A stretch of DNA of 64,000 nt from Thauera sp. JM12B12 (GTDB lineage Bacteria; Pseudomonadota; Gammaproteobacteria; Burkholderiales; Rhodocyclaceae): NCBI RefSeq assembly GCF_039614725.1, contig NZ_CP154859.1:248001-312000 (forward strand). Reading direction: 5' to 3'. Under the pieces are notes generated by a model. The model was not told the origin of the DNA and ran no database searches. It saw only the letters and a program-made list of their open reading frames with translations. Every line of letters begins with the position of its first letter. Positions within the stretch are counted from its first letter, which is position 1. This document shows, piece after piece, positions 18,194 to 26,344 of this stretch. Position numbers and translations under genes: made by a program.

Positions 18194-19723
18194 TTACTGT
18201 CCGGTACGTCTAGCATCTCTGCTCGTACCGAGCCACCTTGCGATCGCCGCCTCGGTTGTCTTGTCCAGGATCATCTGCTCCCTGAGGCAGAGCGACCTGA
18301 GGTTGTCGGCTGTCTTCATCGCGAGGGTTTCGGCATCGTCCTGCCCCTCGCCGAAAACATGACCACGCATGAGCAGACCGCGTAGAACCCAGTTGACGTC
18401 GAGGCGGCTTCCCCCGTGCCCGCGCTCTCGCAGACCATCGCGAACCCGCTTGCCGGTTTCCTTGAGATCGAAGGGGTACGCGCGGGTGTCCTGCTCGATG
18501 ATCGAAAATAGCGCGCGGTAGTCGTTTGGCCTGAGCAGGGGCGCGTCGGAGACCTCATGGATCTGGGTGGCGACGACGAAGATGTCCCGATCGTTACCCC
18601 AGTCGGTGGTGCCGTTCCCGTTTCGAGTGCGTGCTTCGGGCCGGGTTGGGTCGTAGATCACCCCGCCTGCGCTGGTCCAATCGAAGCACAGTGGCGCGAG
18701 ATCGAGACCTTCGACGTATTTTCGGAAGCTGCCCTTGCCGTTCCAGTCCGCTGCGATGGTGCTGAACTGCTCTGTGAGGTGCTTGGCGAGGCGACTGCAG
18801 GGGACGACGGTGGAGGATCGCGCGACCTCCTTTCGTATGGCCTCGATCACGCCGTCGGTATCTCGGTCATGCGGTTTTGCACTGGTGACGGGTGTTGCGG
18901 TCGGGGCGGTGTGGCGGCGTGGATCGTAGATGACGCCCCCTCCCGCCGTGGTGAAACGAACCGACTCGGCGTCCCAAGATTCGATGAGTCCTCGAAAGCT
19001 CCCATGTCCCGCCCAGGTCGATGCGTCCATTCCCTCAAGGGTGTCCAAGATGTGCGCGGCAACCTTCGCCATGGGCACGGCGACCGCAGACTCTCGAACC
19101 GCCTCCTCCACGAGCACTCGCGCGGCGGCTGACAAGGTGCTGGCATCCGATGCTGGCTTCGGCGGGGCCGCAACGGATTCCGTGATCGATGGCTCGTCCT
19201 CGTCCTTGAAACCAAGGGCGTTGCGGACGAACTCATCCTGATCGATCAGAAGGTCGGCAGACGCGCGATACGCCGCTGATGGAAAGCCGATCGCCAGCAC
19301 CGTCGTGCGACGATCCCATCGCCTCAGCTTGCGCAGAACAGGCGTGAAGTCCGCGTCTGCCGAGAAGACGATGAACTCGTCGTAATGGGTCTCGTGTTGG
19401 AGGAGGTCGATGATGTCGAGCACCATGTGGATGTCGGTGCTCGTCTTGCCTTCGCTCGTCAGCGCGGGACAGTCGATGATTTCGAACCCGGCGAGGTTGA
19501 ACGACGGCCTAAAGCGCTGGTAGGCCTGCGGGTTCAGGTAGCAGCGCCTGACCAGGACGCGCCGACGGGCACCCTCGGGTGTGTGATCAGGCAGCTCGAG
19601 CTCGGCGATGATCCAGTTCATCCACTCCAGAGGCTGGCGGGCGAAGCGGTCAGCGATGGTTTGGTCGAGTTTGCGGAGGCCGGAGTAGACGTTGTCGAAA
19701 TCGACGAAGAGAGCGCTTTTCAA
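18194..19723 (-). CDS. NYN-domain (LabA-like PIN) protein with two LOTUS/OST-HTH domains
   Basis: A 509-residue protein. Residues 1-165 form a NYN/LabA-like nuclease domain with the acidic residues in LFVDFDNVYSG, STDIHMVLDIIDLL and FSADADFTPVLRKL. Two repeats of a LOTUS/OST-HTH module follow (about residues 205-275 and 300-370), each ending GGVIYDPxR. A further C-terminal helical domain contains RDGLRERGHGGSRLDVNWVLRGL. NYN proteins are predicted RNases and LOTUS domains bind RNA or protein partners. RNA processing or defence is a plausible role, but none is proven. It is a single gene in the accessory region. Confidence 0.85.
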   Translation of the reverse strand: MKSALFVDFDNVYSGLRKLDQTIADRFARQPLEWMNWIIAELELPDHTPEGARRRVLVRRCYLNPQAYQRFRPSFNLAGFEIIDCPALTSEGKTSTDIHMVLDIIDLLQHETHYDEFIVFSADADFTPVLRKLRRWDRRTTVLAIGFPSAAYRASADLLIDQDEFVRNALGFKDEDEPSITESVAAPPKPASDASTLSAAARVLVEEAVRESAVAVPMAKVAAHILDTLEGMDASTWAGHGSFRGLIESWDAESVRFTTAGGGVIYDPRRHTAPTATPVTSAKPHDRDTDGVIEAIRKEVARSSTVVPCSRLAKHLTEQFSTIAADWNGKGSFRKYVEGLDLAPLCFDWTSAGGVIYDPTRPEARTRNGNGTTDWGNDRDIFVVATQIHEVSDAPLLRPNDYRALFSIIEQDTRAYPFDLKETGKRVRDGLRERGHGGSRLDVNWVLRGLLMRGHVFGEGQDDAETLAMKTADNLRSLCLREQMILDKTTEAAIARWLGTSRDARRTGQ

Positions 19724-20201
19724 GTTTGTAGATCGCTGTGGCGGCGGGCCGGTCTGGTCATGGGGCGACCGGCCCGTATGTTGTTCGGATTCGAGCGAAG
19801 GTTCGCAGAAAAAAGGGCAAGGCAGTCTGAAGCTTAGATAGGGTTGAGGGCGTGAGCTCGGCGGCGCCGTTCATCATGACGGATAAGATACCCCAGGCCT
19901 TGTCCGACCGAGGCGCTGTCGGAACCCCAGTGGAGATCTTGTCGAATCAAGACGTTGCCCGCCTTGCGAGTCACCAGAGAGGCAGTCCGGAGCGCTTCGC
20001 GCGGAGGCTGACCGAAGCGATCGCTGCGAAACCTGACGCGGACCGTCTCAGGCCGACCCTGAACCGCCGGTCGCTGAGGCAAAGTCTTGGGGCTCCTTCC
20101 CGGGCGAACCCGCCGTTCACGATCCTTTACGTTCTCCAGCAGGCTACTACCCAACTTTGACCATCGAACGGCTTTAGCCGCACTCAGTCATCAACGGAGT
20201 G
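19724..20201. other. Intergenic region with weak frames only
   Basis: These 478 bases lie between the NYN-LOTUS gene and the PEP-CTERM gene. A plus-strand frame at 19852-20160 (MSSAAPFIMTDKIPQALSDR...) has a partly protein-like first part. It lacks a ribosome binding site and a recognisable family, and an overlapping minus-strand frame is equally long. I leave both uncalled. Confidence 0.5.
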
Positions 20202-21140
20202 TCATGGCGCTGACAGCGCACGGTAGTTCTTCCCGGTTGAGCGCAACAGCAGTCCTAGTGCGACGGCGACGAGAAGAATCGACGATGGTTCGGGAATCGG
20301 CTGAGAACTGGGAGCGAAGCTGCCGCGGTAGTCACTTCCAGATCTCGACACGATGGTGTAAGGCACCGACTGGCCATTCAAAGTGACTTCGGCGATCCCA
20401 TCCCAATAAATCGAGTTCCCTGCGTCGAAAAGCATGTCGGCGTAACCTCCAGAGTCCGCAGCTTGCAGGCCCACGGCGGCGTTGACCACGGCCTGCGTTC
20501 GCATGCCAAGATCGAAGCCCACGCCGAACGCGAAGGCCAATCCGTACCGGGCCCGGGCCTCGTAGCTGCCGGGCGCGACCTCGACGAGATTGACGCCTGA
20601 ACAGGAGATGCCTGGATCGACGAAGTTGCCCCTGTATATGAGGCAAGAGCCACCCTGTGTCTGGATACTGCCGAATGCATAGGAATCCCAGTAGTTCCAG
20701 AAGCTGACCGTGCCGGTGTTGGAGGCGTTGGTCCCACGCACGGCTTCATCAAAGGCTGAGTCGAAGGTCAGCAGAACGTCGAACCAGAGCACACCCGCAT
20801 CGCCGGCCGTGGCAGCGGTGCTGGTGATCGTTAGGTTGTCGATGTATGACGCCATGGCCGACGCCGTCGAGTTGCGGCCACCCGCCAACGCACCGGGTTG
20901 GATGTCCCAGTCCACGGTGGCGTTGGCGACGACCTTCCCGAATCCGTATCCGGCCTCTGCTCGGGCGTGTGCGGACTCGACGAAACCCTGCCCCGAAAGC
21001 TGATCCTGGTCCTCCGCGAACGGATAGGTGGGGTCCGCCGTCACCGCGACGCTGGCCGCTTGGGCCGTATGCATTACCACCGCCGCCACGCCAGCCAACG
21101 CGAGCCGGGCCGCCTGACGCACCACATTTAGTCCACGCAT
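20202..21140 (-). CDS. PEP-CTERM sorting-domain exported protein
   Basis: A 312-residue exported protein. ATG 21140 follows GGAGG with a six-base spacer, and the signal peptide ends ...HTAQAASVAV. The body is Ala/Gly/Ser-rich and beta-type, with two Cys residues (SCLIYRGNFVDPGISC). The C-terminus has the classical sorting signal: PIPEPSSILLVAVALGLLLR followed by basic residues. Exosortase cleaves such signals and the product is usually attached to the surface or exopolysaccharide. No exosortase or polysaccharide gene is in the window, so processing must rely on a distant locus. Confidence 0.88.
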   Translation of the reverse strand: MRGLNVVRQAARLALAGVAAVVMHTAQAASVAVTADPTYPFAEDQDQLSGQGFVESAHARAEAGYGFGKVVANATVDWDIQPGALAGGRNSTASAMASYIDNLTITSTAATAGDAGVLWFDVLLTFDSAFDEAVRGTNASNTGTVSFWNYWDSYAFGSIQTQGGSCLIYRGNFVDPGISCSGVNLVEVAPGSYEARARYGLAFAFGVGFDLGMRTQAVVNAAVGLQAADSGGYADMLFDAGNSIYWDGIAEVTLNGQSVPYTIVSRSGSDYRGSFAPSSQPIPEPSSILLVAVALGLLLRSTGKNYRALSAP

Positions 21141-21844
21141 GGCAAACCTCCAACGGAGCAAGAGCCGCACTTTGCAGCGTAATAAGAATTAGCCGCATTT
21201 TTGGAAGCAAATCGCGGACCAGAAAGGTAATTCATTGAATTCGTGGTGGTTACTCTTATCCCTAGGGCATCCTATGTAAAAAATACCGACACACCATCTC
21301 CCTGACTCAGTCGAGTGGCACCAAGGTCACCTTTCGGCGCGCCATCACTCGGGCTTGTCAGCCAAGCGCAATGCGCGGCTTGCACGCAATGAACGCCAAG
21401 TCTGAGATCGCGGAATGGTGCGGCGGGGAAGTGATCGCCAGTTTGTGGAGCGAAGCATCGAGACAACTTAGCTCCGTCTTCCGATTCACCATCCAAGCTG
21501 CACGCCCGAACTTGGGCCAAACCGCTTGGTCGGAAAACCCGTTTGTGCAACGTGAAGGAGCGCCTTTGGAGGCGCGACAAGACTCTCGGCGCTCGACCTA
21601 GGTTCGCTGACTGTAAGAAAATCCGACACGAGACTTGCTCTCGCGCCCAGTCGAGACGCGCTTCTCCGTTCGACGGCACTTCCGCAGGTAGGAAGAGAGC
21701 CGCCGCTCGCTGCCGGAGTAGTGATGGTCCGCTTCTGGCCGAACTGAGACTGTCAGCACCACTCCTGTCCGGGAGCGGGGAAGAAGCGACTACGGCTGTC
21801 CCGAGCCGACACAAATCTGAAGTCGCGCATGGCATGAGCATCGA
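21141..21844. other. Non-coding region upstream of the PEP-CTERM gene
   Basis: In these 704 bases the long minus-strand frame 21272-21841 has a composition unlike a real protein and no recognisable domain. The first 100 bases presumably hold the PEP-CTERM gene promoter, but no convincing hexamers stand out. The rest looks like decayed accessory DNA. Confidence 0.55.
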
Positions 21845-22052
21845 TTACTTCGGGGGCAAGGCCTTTACCGTCAGCAGTGCGTCCTTCGCTATCTGGATGC
21901 GCAAGGGGAGGTCCGTCGCGTCGCGGGTAGCAAGGTTCAGTGCAAACACCCAAACGTCGTCATTTGCTTCGACATAGCCAACGTACCAGCCCACCGAGTG
22001 GGTGCTGCCGGCGACGCTTGGACCTTGCGTCGACCACGAAGAATTGGTGCTG
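21845..22052 (-). pseudogene. 3' remnant of a class D (OXA-type) beta-lactamase gene
   Basis: The minus strand encodes [14 protein letters not shown], then [33 protein letters not shown] and [17 protein letters not shown] before TAA at 21845. This matches the C-terminal 65 or so residues of OXA-type enzymes: the G-W-x-x-G-Y/W-V-E segment, the FALN strand and a final helix ending ALPP. The frame has a stop a few codons upstream, and the Ser-x-x-Lys, Ser-x-Val and KTG regions are missing. The gene is therefore truncated at its 5' side, next to the stop of the cold-shock/excalibur gene. It is non-functional as a beta-lactamase. Confidence 0.7.
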
Positions 22053-22066
22053 GCGAGATGACTCTT

Positions 22067-22633
22067 TCATCTTGCGAAAGGACTCGTGCACCACTGTTGC
22101 CCGCAGGGCACGCCATCATTGTTGCCGTCCATCTGGACATTGGGGCAGTTGCGAAGGAAGAACGTGGCTTCAGCACAGGACGTCATCTGGGAACAATGGG
22201 TGCGTCCGTCGCAGGCGTAGGCCTGCGAGGAGGCCTGAACGTCTGTCATCGCGGAGCTTGCCGACGACGGCGCCGCACGGCGGTTGTATTCACCATAGCC
22301 ATACGCCACCAATCCCATCACGACGAGCAGCGGAATGACCCGTGCGAAGAAGCCAGGGCGTTCATTACGGCGGTCGGAGGCCGGTCTGCGGGACGGTGCA
22401 GGAGACGGACGGCTGACGGTTCGACGCTCTGGACAGGCGAGGTTCTTCGCCCGCTTCTTTCCGTTGCTGTCGGTTTCAATCTCGAAGGTGAGCTTTTCTC
22501 CGAGCGTAGGGCGTACCCCGTCCTTGGGAAACGTGGAGATATGGACAAAGATCTCCTGGCCGCCCAGGGTCGGCGTGATGAATCCGAAGCCCCGGTCGTC
22601 ATTCCACTTGGAGAGCGTGCCTTCGATGCGCAT
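22067..22633 (-). CDS. Cold-shock domain protein with membrane segment and excalibur domain
   Basis: A 188-residue protein. Residues 1-68 form a cold-shock domain (GTLSKWNDDRGFGFITP and IFVHISTFP carry the RNP motifs). A basic linker precedes a single membrane helix (VIPLLVVMGLVAYGYGEY, about 105-122). The C-terminus is an excalibur domain, with paired Cys residues and the loop DGNNDGVPCGQQWC. ATG 22633 is chosen because the cold-shock fold starts right there; upstream frame to 22777 is non-coding in character. Such cold-shock/membrane/excalibur fusions are known but uncharacterised. Confidence 0.85.
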   Translation of the reverse strand: MRIEGTLSKWNDDRGFGFITPTLGGQEIFVHISTFPKDGVRPTLGEKLTFEIETDSNGKKRAKNLACPERRTVSRPSPAPSRRPASDRRNERPGFFARVIPLLVVMGLVAYGYGEYNRRAAPSSASSAMTDVQASSQAYACDGRTHCSQMTSCAEATFFLRNCPNVQMDGNNDGVPCGQQWCTSPFAR

Positions 22634-22802
22634 ACGAGATGTCCAGTGCTGTTCCGTGGCGACGGTTCGTCCGCGCAACATCGGGACGCCGGCGAACATG
22701 CGGTGCAGATTGCTGTTTGGGGGCAGAGACGACGCGCGCGGGAAAAACGAGAAAGCAAAAGCCGCTCCCGATGACAAAGCGGCGTGATTCGATCCCGCTA
22801 TT

Positions 22803-22816
22803 GCCTAGCGCTAGGC
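22803..22816. repeat. 14-bp perfect palindrome
   Basis: GCCTAGCGCTAGGC is a perfect self-complementary sequence in the spacer between the cold-shock gene start and the enoyl-CoA hydratase stop. It could be an operator, a recombination remnant or chance. Confidence 0.35.
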
Positions 22817-22887
22817 GGACAGCATACCGGCTGAAGCGGAGGGCCGCCAGCTGCAGTCCGCGTGAAAGGACCATCGTGTCTTGCGTG

Positions 22888-23655
22888 CTAGCGATGTCCG
22901 AATCGCGGCGCTCGTTTTTCGAGGAAAGCGCGAAGGCCTTCGCGAAAATCCTGTTCGGAGAAGCACGCGTGGAACAGGCTGCGCTCGAGTGCAAGCCCTG
23001 CCTCGAGCTGGACCTGTGCCTGATTGACCGAGGCCTTGATCCTGCAGGCAACGGGGTTCGAGTACGACGCCACCTGCCGGGCGATGGACATTGCAGTGGT
23101 TTCAAGCGCTTCGTCGGCAACCACGCGTGACACCAGGCCGGCGGCAAGCGCTTCATCTGCGCTCAAGGCGAGCCCGGTGAGCAGGAGGTCCATCGCGAGG
23201 TGCTTGCCGACGACGCGCGCCAGTCTCTGCGTTCCGCCAGCACCCGGCATGGCCGCGAGCGTGATCTCGGGATGACTGAATCGCGCGGAAGCTGCGGCGA
23301 CAACGATGTCGCACATCTCCACCAGCTCGCAGCCGCCCCCCGCCGCCAGCCCTCTCACGGCGACGATCAAGGGCTTCCGGATCTGGCTTGGTGCCGAAAC
23401 GCATCCGGTGAATCCCGTCGCCTCCGCCTGTTCAGCGCTCATGTCCAGCATCTCCCGGATATCGGCTCCGGCAGAGAAGTGCCTCAATGACGAGGAGATG
23501 AGAATCGAGCGCACGTCGTCGCGTGCGTCCAGGGCGAGAAGTGACGCGTCTATCTCTTTGCAGAACTGCACGTCCAGCGCATTCAGCGCGTCCGCGCGAT
23601 TGAGCTGCAGATGGCCGACGCCATCTGCACATTCAACGACCACCGACGTCATCAT
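22888..23655 (-). CDS. Enoyl-CoA hydratase/isomerase family protein
   Basis: A 255-residue crotonase-fold enzyme. The oxyanion-hole segments (HFSAGADIREML and LAAGGGCELVEMCDIVVA) and both catalytic Glu positions (in CEL and in HPEITLAAMPGAGGTQRL) are present, so hydratase activity on an acyl-CoA is likely. The substrate cannot be told. Two adjacent ATGs (23655 and 23652) follow GGAGG; the open frame runs 81 codons further upstream, but that part has no crotonase homology. It has no pathway neighbours, so it is a lone gene in a mixed region. Confidence 0.88.
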   Translation of the reverse strand: MMTSVVVECADGVGHLQLNRADALNALDVQFCKEIDASLLALDARDDVRSILISSSLRHFSAGADIREMLDMSAEQAEATGFTGCVSAPSQIRKPLIVAVRGLAAGGGCELVEMCDIVVAAASARFSHPEITLAAMPGAGGTQRLARVVGKHLAMDLLLTGLALSADEALAAGLVSRVVADEALETTAMSIARQVASYSNPVACRIKASVNQAQVQLEAGLALERSLFHACFSEQDFREGLRAFLEKRAPRFGHR

Positions 23656-24005
23656 TCCTGCCTCCGTCGTTCGTACCGACAAGAATTGTGATCCGGGCTT
23701 GTCCACGCAGGATGCGAGGCCTGCGGCCGCCTCTCTGGTAGCAAACGCCGACAAGGACATGCGATGAAGAGCCGGTTCGGCATGATCGTGCTCCGTCCGT
23801 TGGCCGGCTAGCTTATTGCGGCGCAGAACTTCGCCATCGAAACCGCCAATCACAACGTCAGCCCGGACAGCCTGAAGGGTCAGCGCGCCGTCAAGCATGG
23901 ATCCTGATGCGCTTGCTCCTCACTTTTCTCGCCGTGTGTCCCTGCATCATGCGCCCGTCGCACGTGTAGCGGTCGGACAGACGATGTCGTTCAAGGAATC
24001 ATGGG
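23656..24005. other. Intergenic region, no supported gene
   Basis: These 350 bases lie between the enoyl-CoA hydratase start and the antitoxin stop. A minus-strand frame continues upstream from the hydratase and a short plus-strand frame ends near 23909, but neither has start signals or a family. It may contain remnants of a former gene. Confidence 0.5.
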
Positions 24006-24284
24006 TCAGGCCAGCTCGATGCGGAGATTCTTGCCGAGCGCCTTCGCTGCACTGGTAAGCGTTGTCAGTGTGAGGCTGGTGTCGGTCTCATCCAGCAACC
24101 GATTGAGCGCCGCGCGGCTGGTGTGCATCTTCGCGGCAAGGGCGGTTTTGGTCAGGTGCTGCGCCTTCATTTCCTGCGCGATCTGCCAGGCCACGACACG
24201 CTTGATGGCCACAGCGGTGGTTTCCTCGAGCATGGCCTCTTCAGCCAGGAAGTCATCAAAACGGCTACCAATGTGGGTGTTCAT
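24006..24284 (-). CDS. higA: HigA-like XRE-family antitoxin
   Basis: A 92-residue helix-turn-helix protein. The DNA-binding motif LTKTALAAKMHTSRAALNRLL is followed by TLTTLTSAAKALGKNLRIEL, the usual ending of XRE antitoxins paired with Gp49-like toxins. The ATG overlaps the stop of the upstream toxin gene by four bases. As is typical for this class, the toxin gene comes first. It probably binds the toxin and represses the operon. Confidence 0.87.
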   Translation of the reverse strand: MNTHIGSRFDDFLAEEAMLEETTAVAIKRVVAWQIAQEMKAQHLTKTALAAKMHTSRAALNRLLDETDTSLTLTTLTSAAKALGKNLRIELA

Positions 24285-24628
24285 GCGCCACTCCTCAGTT
24301 GTTGCAAACGACGCTTGGCCACATCCAGATCGTCGGCTGGTGTGGCCTGGGATCTCTTGATGAAGGCATGAAGCAAGATCATCGTATGGCCGATCACGGT
24401 GAATAGCACCCGTGCAATTCTGTCTGCGAGGTGAATGCGGATCTCCCACAGGTCCTTTGCCAGCTTCCGCACCAAGGGCATTCCCAGCGGCCAACCGAAC
24501 TGCACGGTCTTGATGTCTTCGCCAATCGTGCGGCGTTCTGTGGCGGGTAGCGCTCTCAGCCACTCGCGAACCGGCTCGTTACCGCTTCCGGTAGCGAAAA
24601 AACGAACGTCCAGGATGGGGCTCTTCAT
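24281..24628 (-). CDS. higB: HigB/Gp49-type RelE-superfamily toxin
   Basis: A 115-residue protein of the phage-derived Gp49-like/HigB-2 family: FFATGSGNEPVREWLRALP at the N-terminus, VRKLAKDLWEIRIHLADRIARVLF in the core and LLHAFIKRSQATPADDLDVAKRR at the end. These toxins are ribosome-dependent mRNA endonucleases. The antitoxin follows directly with an ATGA overlap. The initiating ATG is at 24628. Confidence 0.87.
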   Translation of the reverse strand: MKSPILDVRFFATGSGNEPVREWLRALPATERRTIGEDIKTVQFGWPLGMPLVRKLAKDLWEIRIHLADRIARVLFTVIGHTMILLHAFIKRSQATPADDLDVAKRRLQQLRSGA

Positions 24629-24829
24629 GGTCTTTGAAATGTACCAGGATTGATACGTTCAGCCAAATGCCCTGTCCCCACGCGTGCCTCGGGGCACGAT
24701 CTGAGTGCTGGAGGACAGGTTGTCATCGCAGCTCTGCCGATCAATCGGTGCAGGCTGGTCGGCCGTTCAGGCCGAGTTGCAGCCAGGCGTTGTCAGGCTC
24801 GGCCGGTGACTGCAAGTTCTCGAATTGGA

Positions 24830-25783
24830 TCACTGCGTGGAAGCGCGCATCTGCAGCGTCGCCCGGCATCTCGGAAACTTCACACACCCCCAGAATCGCC
24901 CACGCTTGCTGTCACGCGCAGCCATCTTTACGCCACAGGACGGGCAGGTGGGCGTCGTCCAGTCGCCCGTGGTTGCAAAGTCGAGCAGTTGTTGGCGCAG
25001 GGCCTCGGGCAAGCGCTCGAGCATCGCGAGGAAAAGTTTGCCGTCGAGCAGGGTGATCCGGTTCTCGGTGGCGAAGGCGCGAGCCTCGTCGGTGAAGCCG
25101 TTCGGCGCCATGAAGAAGGCCTTTTCAACGCGCTCGTGGGCCATCACGCCCCGCAGTTCCCGCACCGGCTTGACGCCGACGGCCTGGTTCCAGGCCTTGC
25201 ACTGGACGACCGCCGTGCAGCGCTGGGGATCGGCGTCGTCCTGGAACAGGCGGATGTCTACGCCGCCGTCCGCGCCGAGCCGGGTGGTTTCGGCCCGGAT
25301 GCCTTTCACACGATAGAACTCGCAGCACAGATCTTCGAAGCGCTTCCACTCGATGCGGTCGATGAGTTCGCGCGACCAGGCGGTCGGACGAGCCGCGGGC
25401 GCTGCGGCGTTGGTTGGGCTTACGAATGATGTCGCAAGCGGTGCCTTGTCGAGTTCCGACAACGAGGCCTCGGTTGCGCGAACCGCTGGCTGTATCGGGC
25501 GGCTTGCGGGCGGGCGGGGCGGGGCTGTGGGTGCCTGCAGGTTCTGCGCGAAGAAGCGGATCAGCGAGATGCTGCCGAAGAGGACGGCCATCAGCGAGGC
25601 CAGCGGCACGAAAACCAGCACCAGGCCGCTGAGCACGCGGCTGCTACCGAACAGGGCGGGGATGATCACGGTGGCGGCGAGGAAGCACACGGCCGCCATC
25701 GCGGCAGAGACCTTCCAGTCGGACGTGGTGGCGATCTCGAACAGGCCCGGATCGCGGCGGGATTTTCGGTAACGGCGGGACAT
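24830..25783 (-). CDS. Membrane-anchored Mrr-type restriction endonuclease-like protein
   Basis: A 317-residue protein from ATG 25783. Two membrane helices lie near residues 25-45 and 52-77, followed by a Pro-rich linker. A Mrr_cat nuclease domain comes next (about 135-250), with WKRFEDLCCEFYRVKG, GADGGVDIRLF and VVQCKAWNQAVGVKPVREL giving the Asp...Gln-x-Lys active site. The C-terminus is a topoisomerase-type zinc ribbon (CPSCGVKM and GRFWGCVKFPRC). Such proteins may cut modified or foreign DNA, but the membrane anchor makes the role uncertain. It has no visible methylase partner. Confidence 0.87.
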   Translation of the reverse strand: MSRRYRKSRRDPGLFEIATTSDWKVSAAMAAVCFLAATVIIPALFGSSRVLSGLVLVFVPLASLMAVLFGSISLIRFFAQNLQAPTAPPRPPASRPIQPAVRATEASLSELDKAPLATSFVSPTNAAAPAARPTAWSRELIDRIEWKRFEDLCCEFYRVKGIRAETTRLGADGGVDIRLFQDDADPQRCTAVVQCKAWNQAVGVKPVRELRGVMAHERVEKAFFMAPNGFTDEARAFATENRITLLDGKLFLAMLERLPEALRQQLLDFATTGDWTTPTCPSCGVKMAARDSKRGRFWGCVKFPRCRATLQMRASTQ

Positions 25784-25920
25784 GCCCCGATTATGCTTGC
25801 CGTGAATCCAGACGGCATGCCCGAAGCAATGACGTTCGCGAACTACGTCTCGAACAAAGCTCGAGAATGCTGGTGCATCGCGAAGCGCTCGACTACCGCG
25901 GCCGCCGCGCCCGCCGCCTC

Positions 25921-26238
25921 TCACTCCACGATCGGCGTCCCCTTCTGCGATGACACGAAGATGATCGCCTCCGTGAGCGCCAGCACGTCGTGCTCCTCGC
26001 CCGCCTCGGTGAACAGGTAGTCCCCCGCCAGCAGATCCTGCTCCGCGATGCGCACGCTGCCGGCGAGCACCAGCACTTCCTCGGTGCCCTGGTGGCTATG
26101 GCGCGGGAAGCGGCTGCCGGCCGCGAGGCGGACCACCGAGGAACGTCCGCCGGCGTCGTTGTTGCGGAACAGGCTGCGGTCGATGCCCGGGAAACCGGAC
26201 GGCGTCCATTCGCGTTCGCTGCTTCGCTTGACCAGCAT
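25921..26238 (-). CDS. Small cupin-domain (ChrR-like) protein
   Basis: A 105-residue single-cupin protein. The metal-binding motif is PRHSHQGTEEVLVLAGSV (two His and a Glu), and the second cupin motif contains FTEAGEEHDVLAL. ATG 26238 has a strong ribosome binding site (GAGGAGG, five-base spacer), so I prefer it to the in-frame ATG at 26283. ChrR-type cupins act as metal-dependent sensors or oxygenases; here no sigma factor is adjacent, so the role is unknown. Confidence 0.85.
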   Translation of the reverse strand: MLVKRSSEREWTPSGFPGIDRSLFRNNDAGGRSSVVRLAAGSRFPRHSHQGTEEVLVLAGSVRIAEQDLLAGDYLFTEAGEEHDVLALTEAIIFVSSQKGTPIVE

Positions 26239-26344
26239 GGCGGCCTCCTCGCGGTTGAAGTGCTGACTCGGCATCCGCCACAAGCGCGATGCCGAGCCAT
26301 TTCACATTAGCAGTTCGGCAGTGCTGCCGCGCCCGCCATCTGCC

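Noticed and set aside
21272..21841. Minus-strand frame of 189 codons downstream of the beta-lactamase remnant
   Set aside because: It looks like spacer DNA read by chance; no domain, no start context.
23656..23898. 81-codon N-terminal extension of the enoyl-CoA hydratase
   Set aside because: The strong ribosome binding site sits at 23655 and the extension shows no crotonase similarity.
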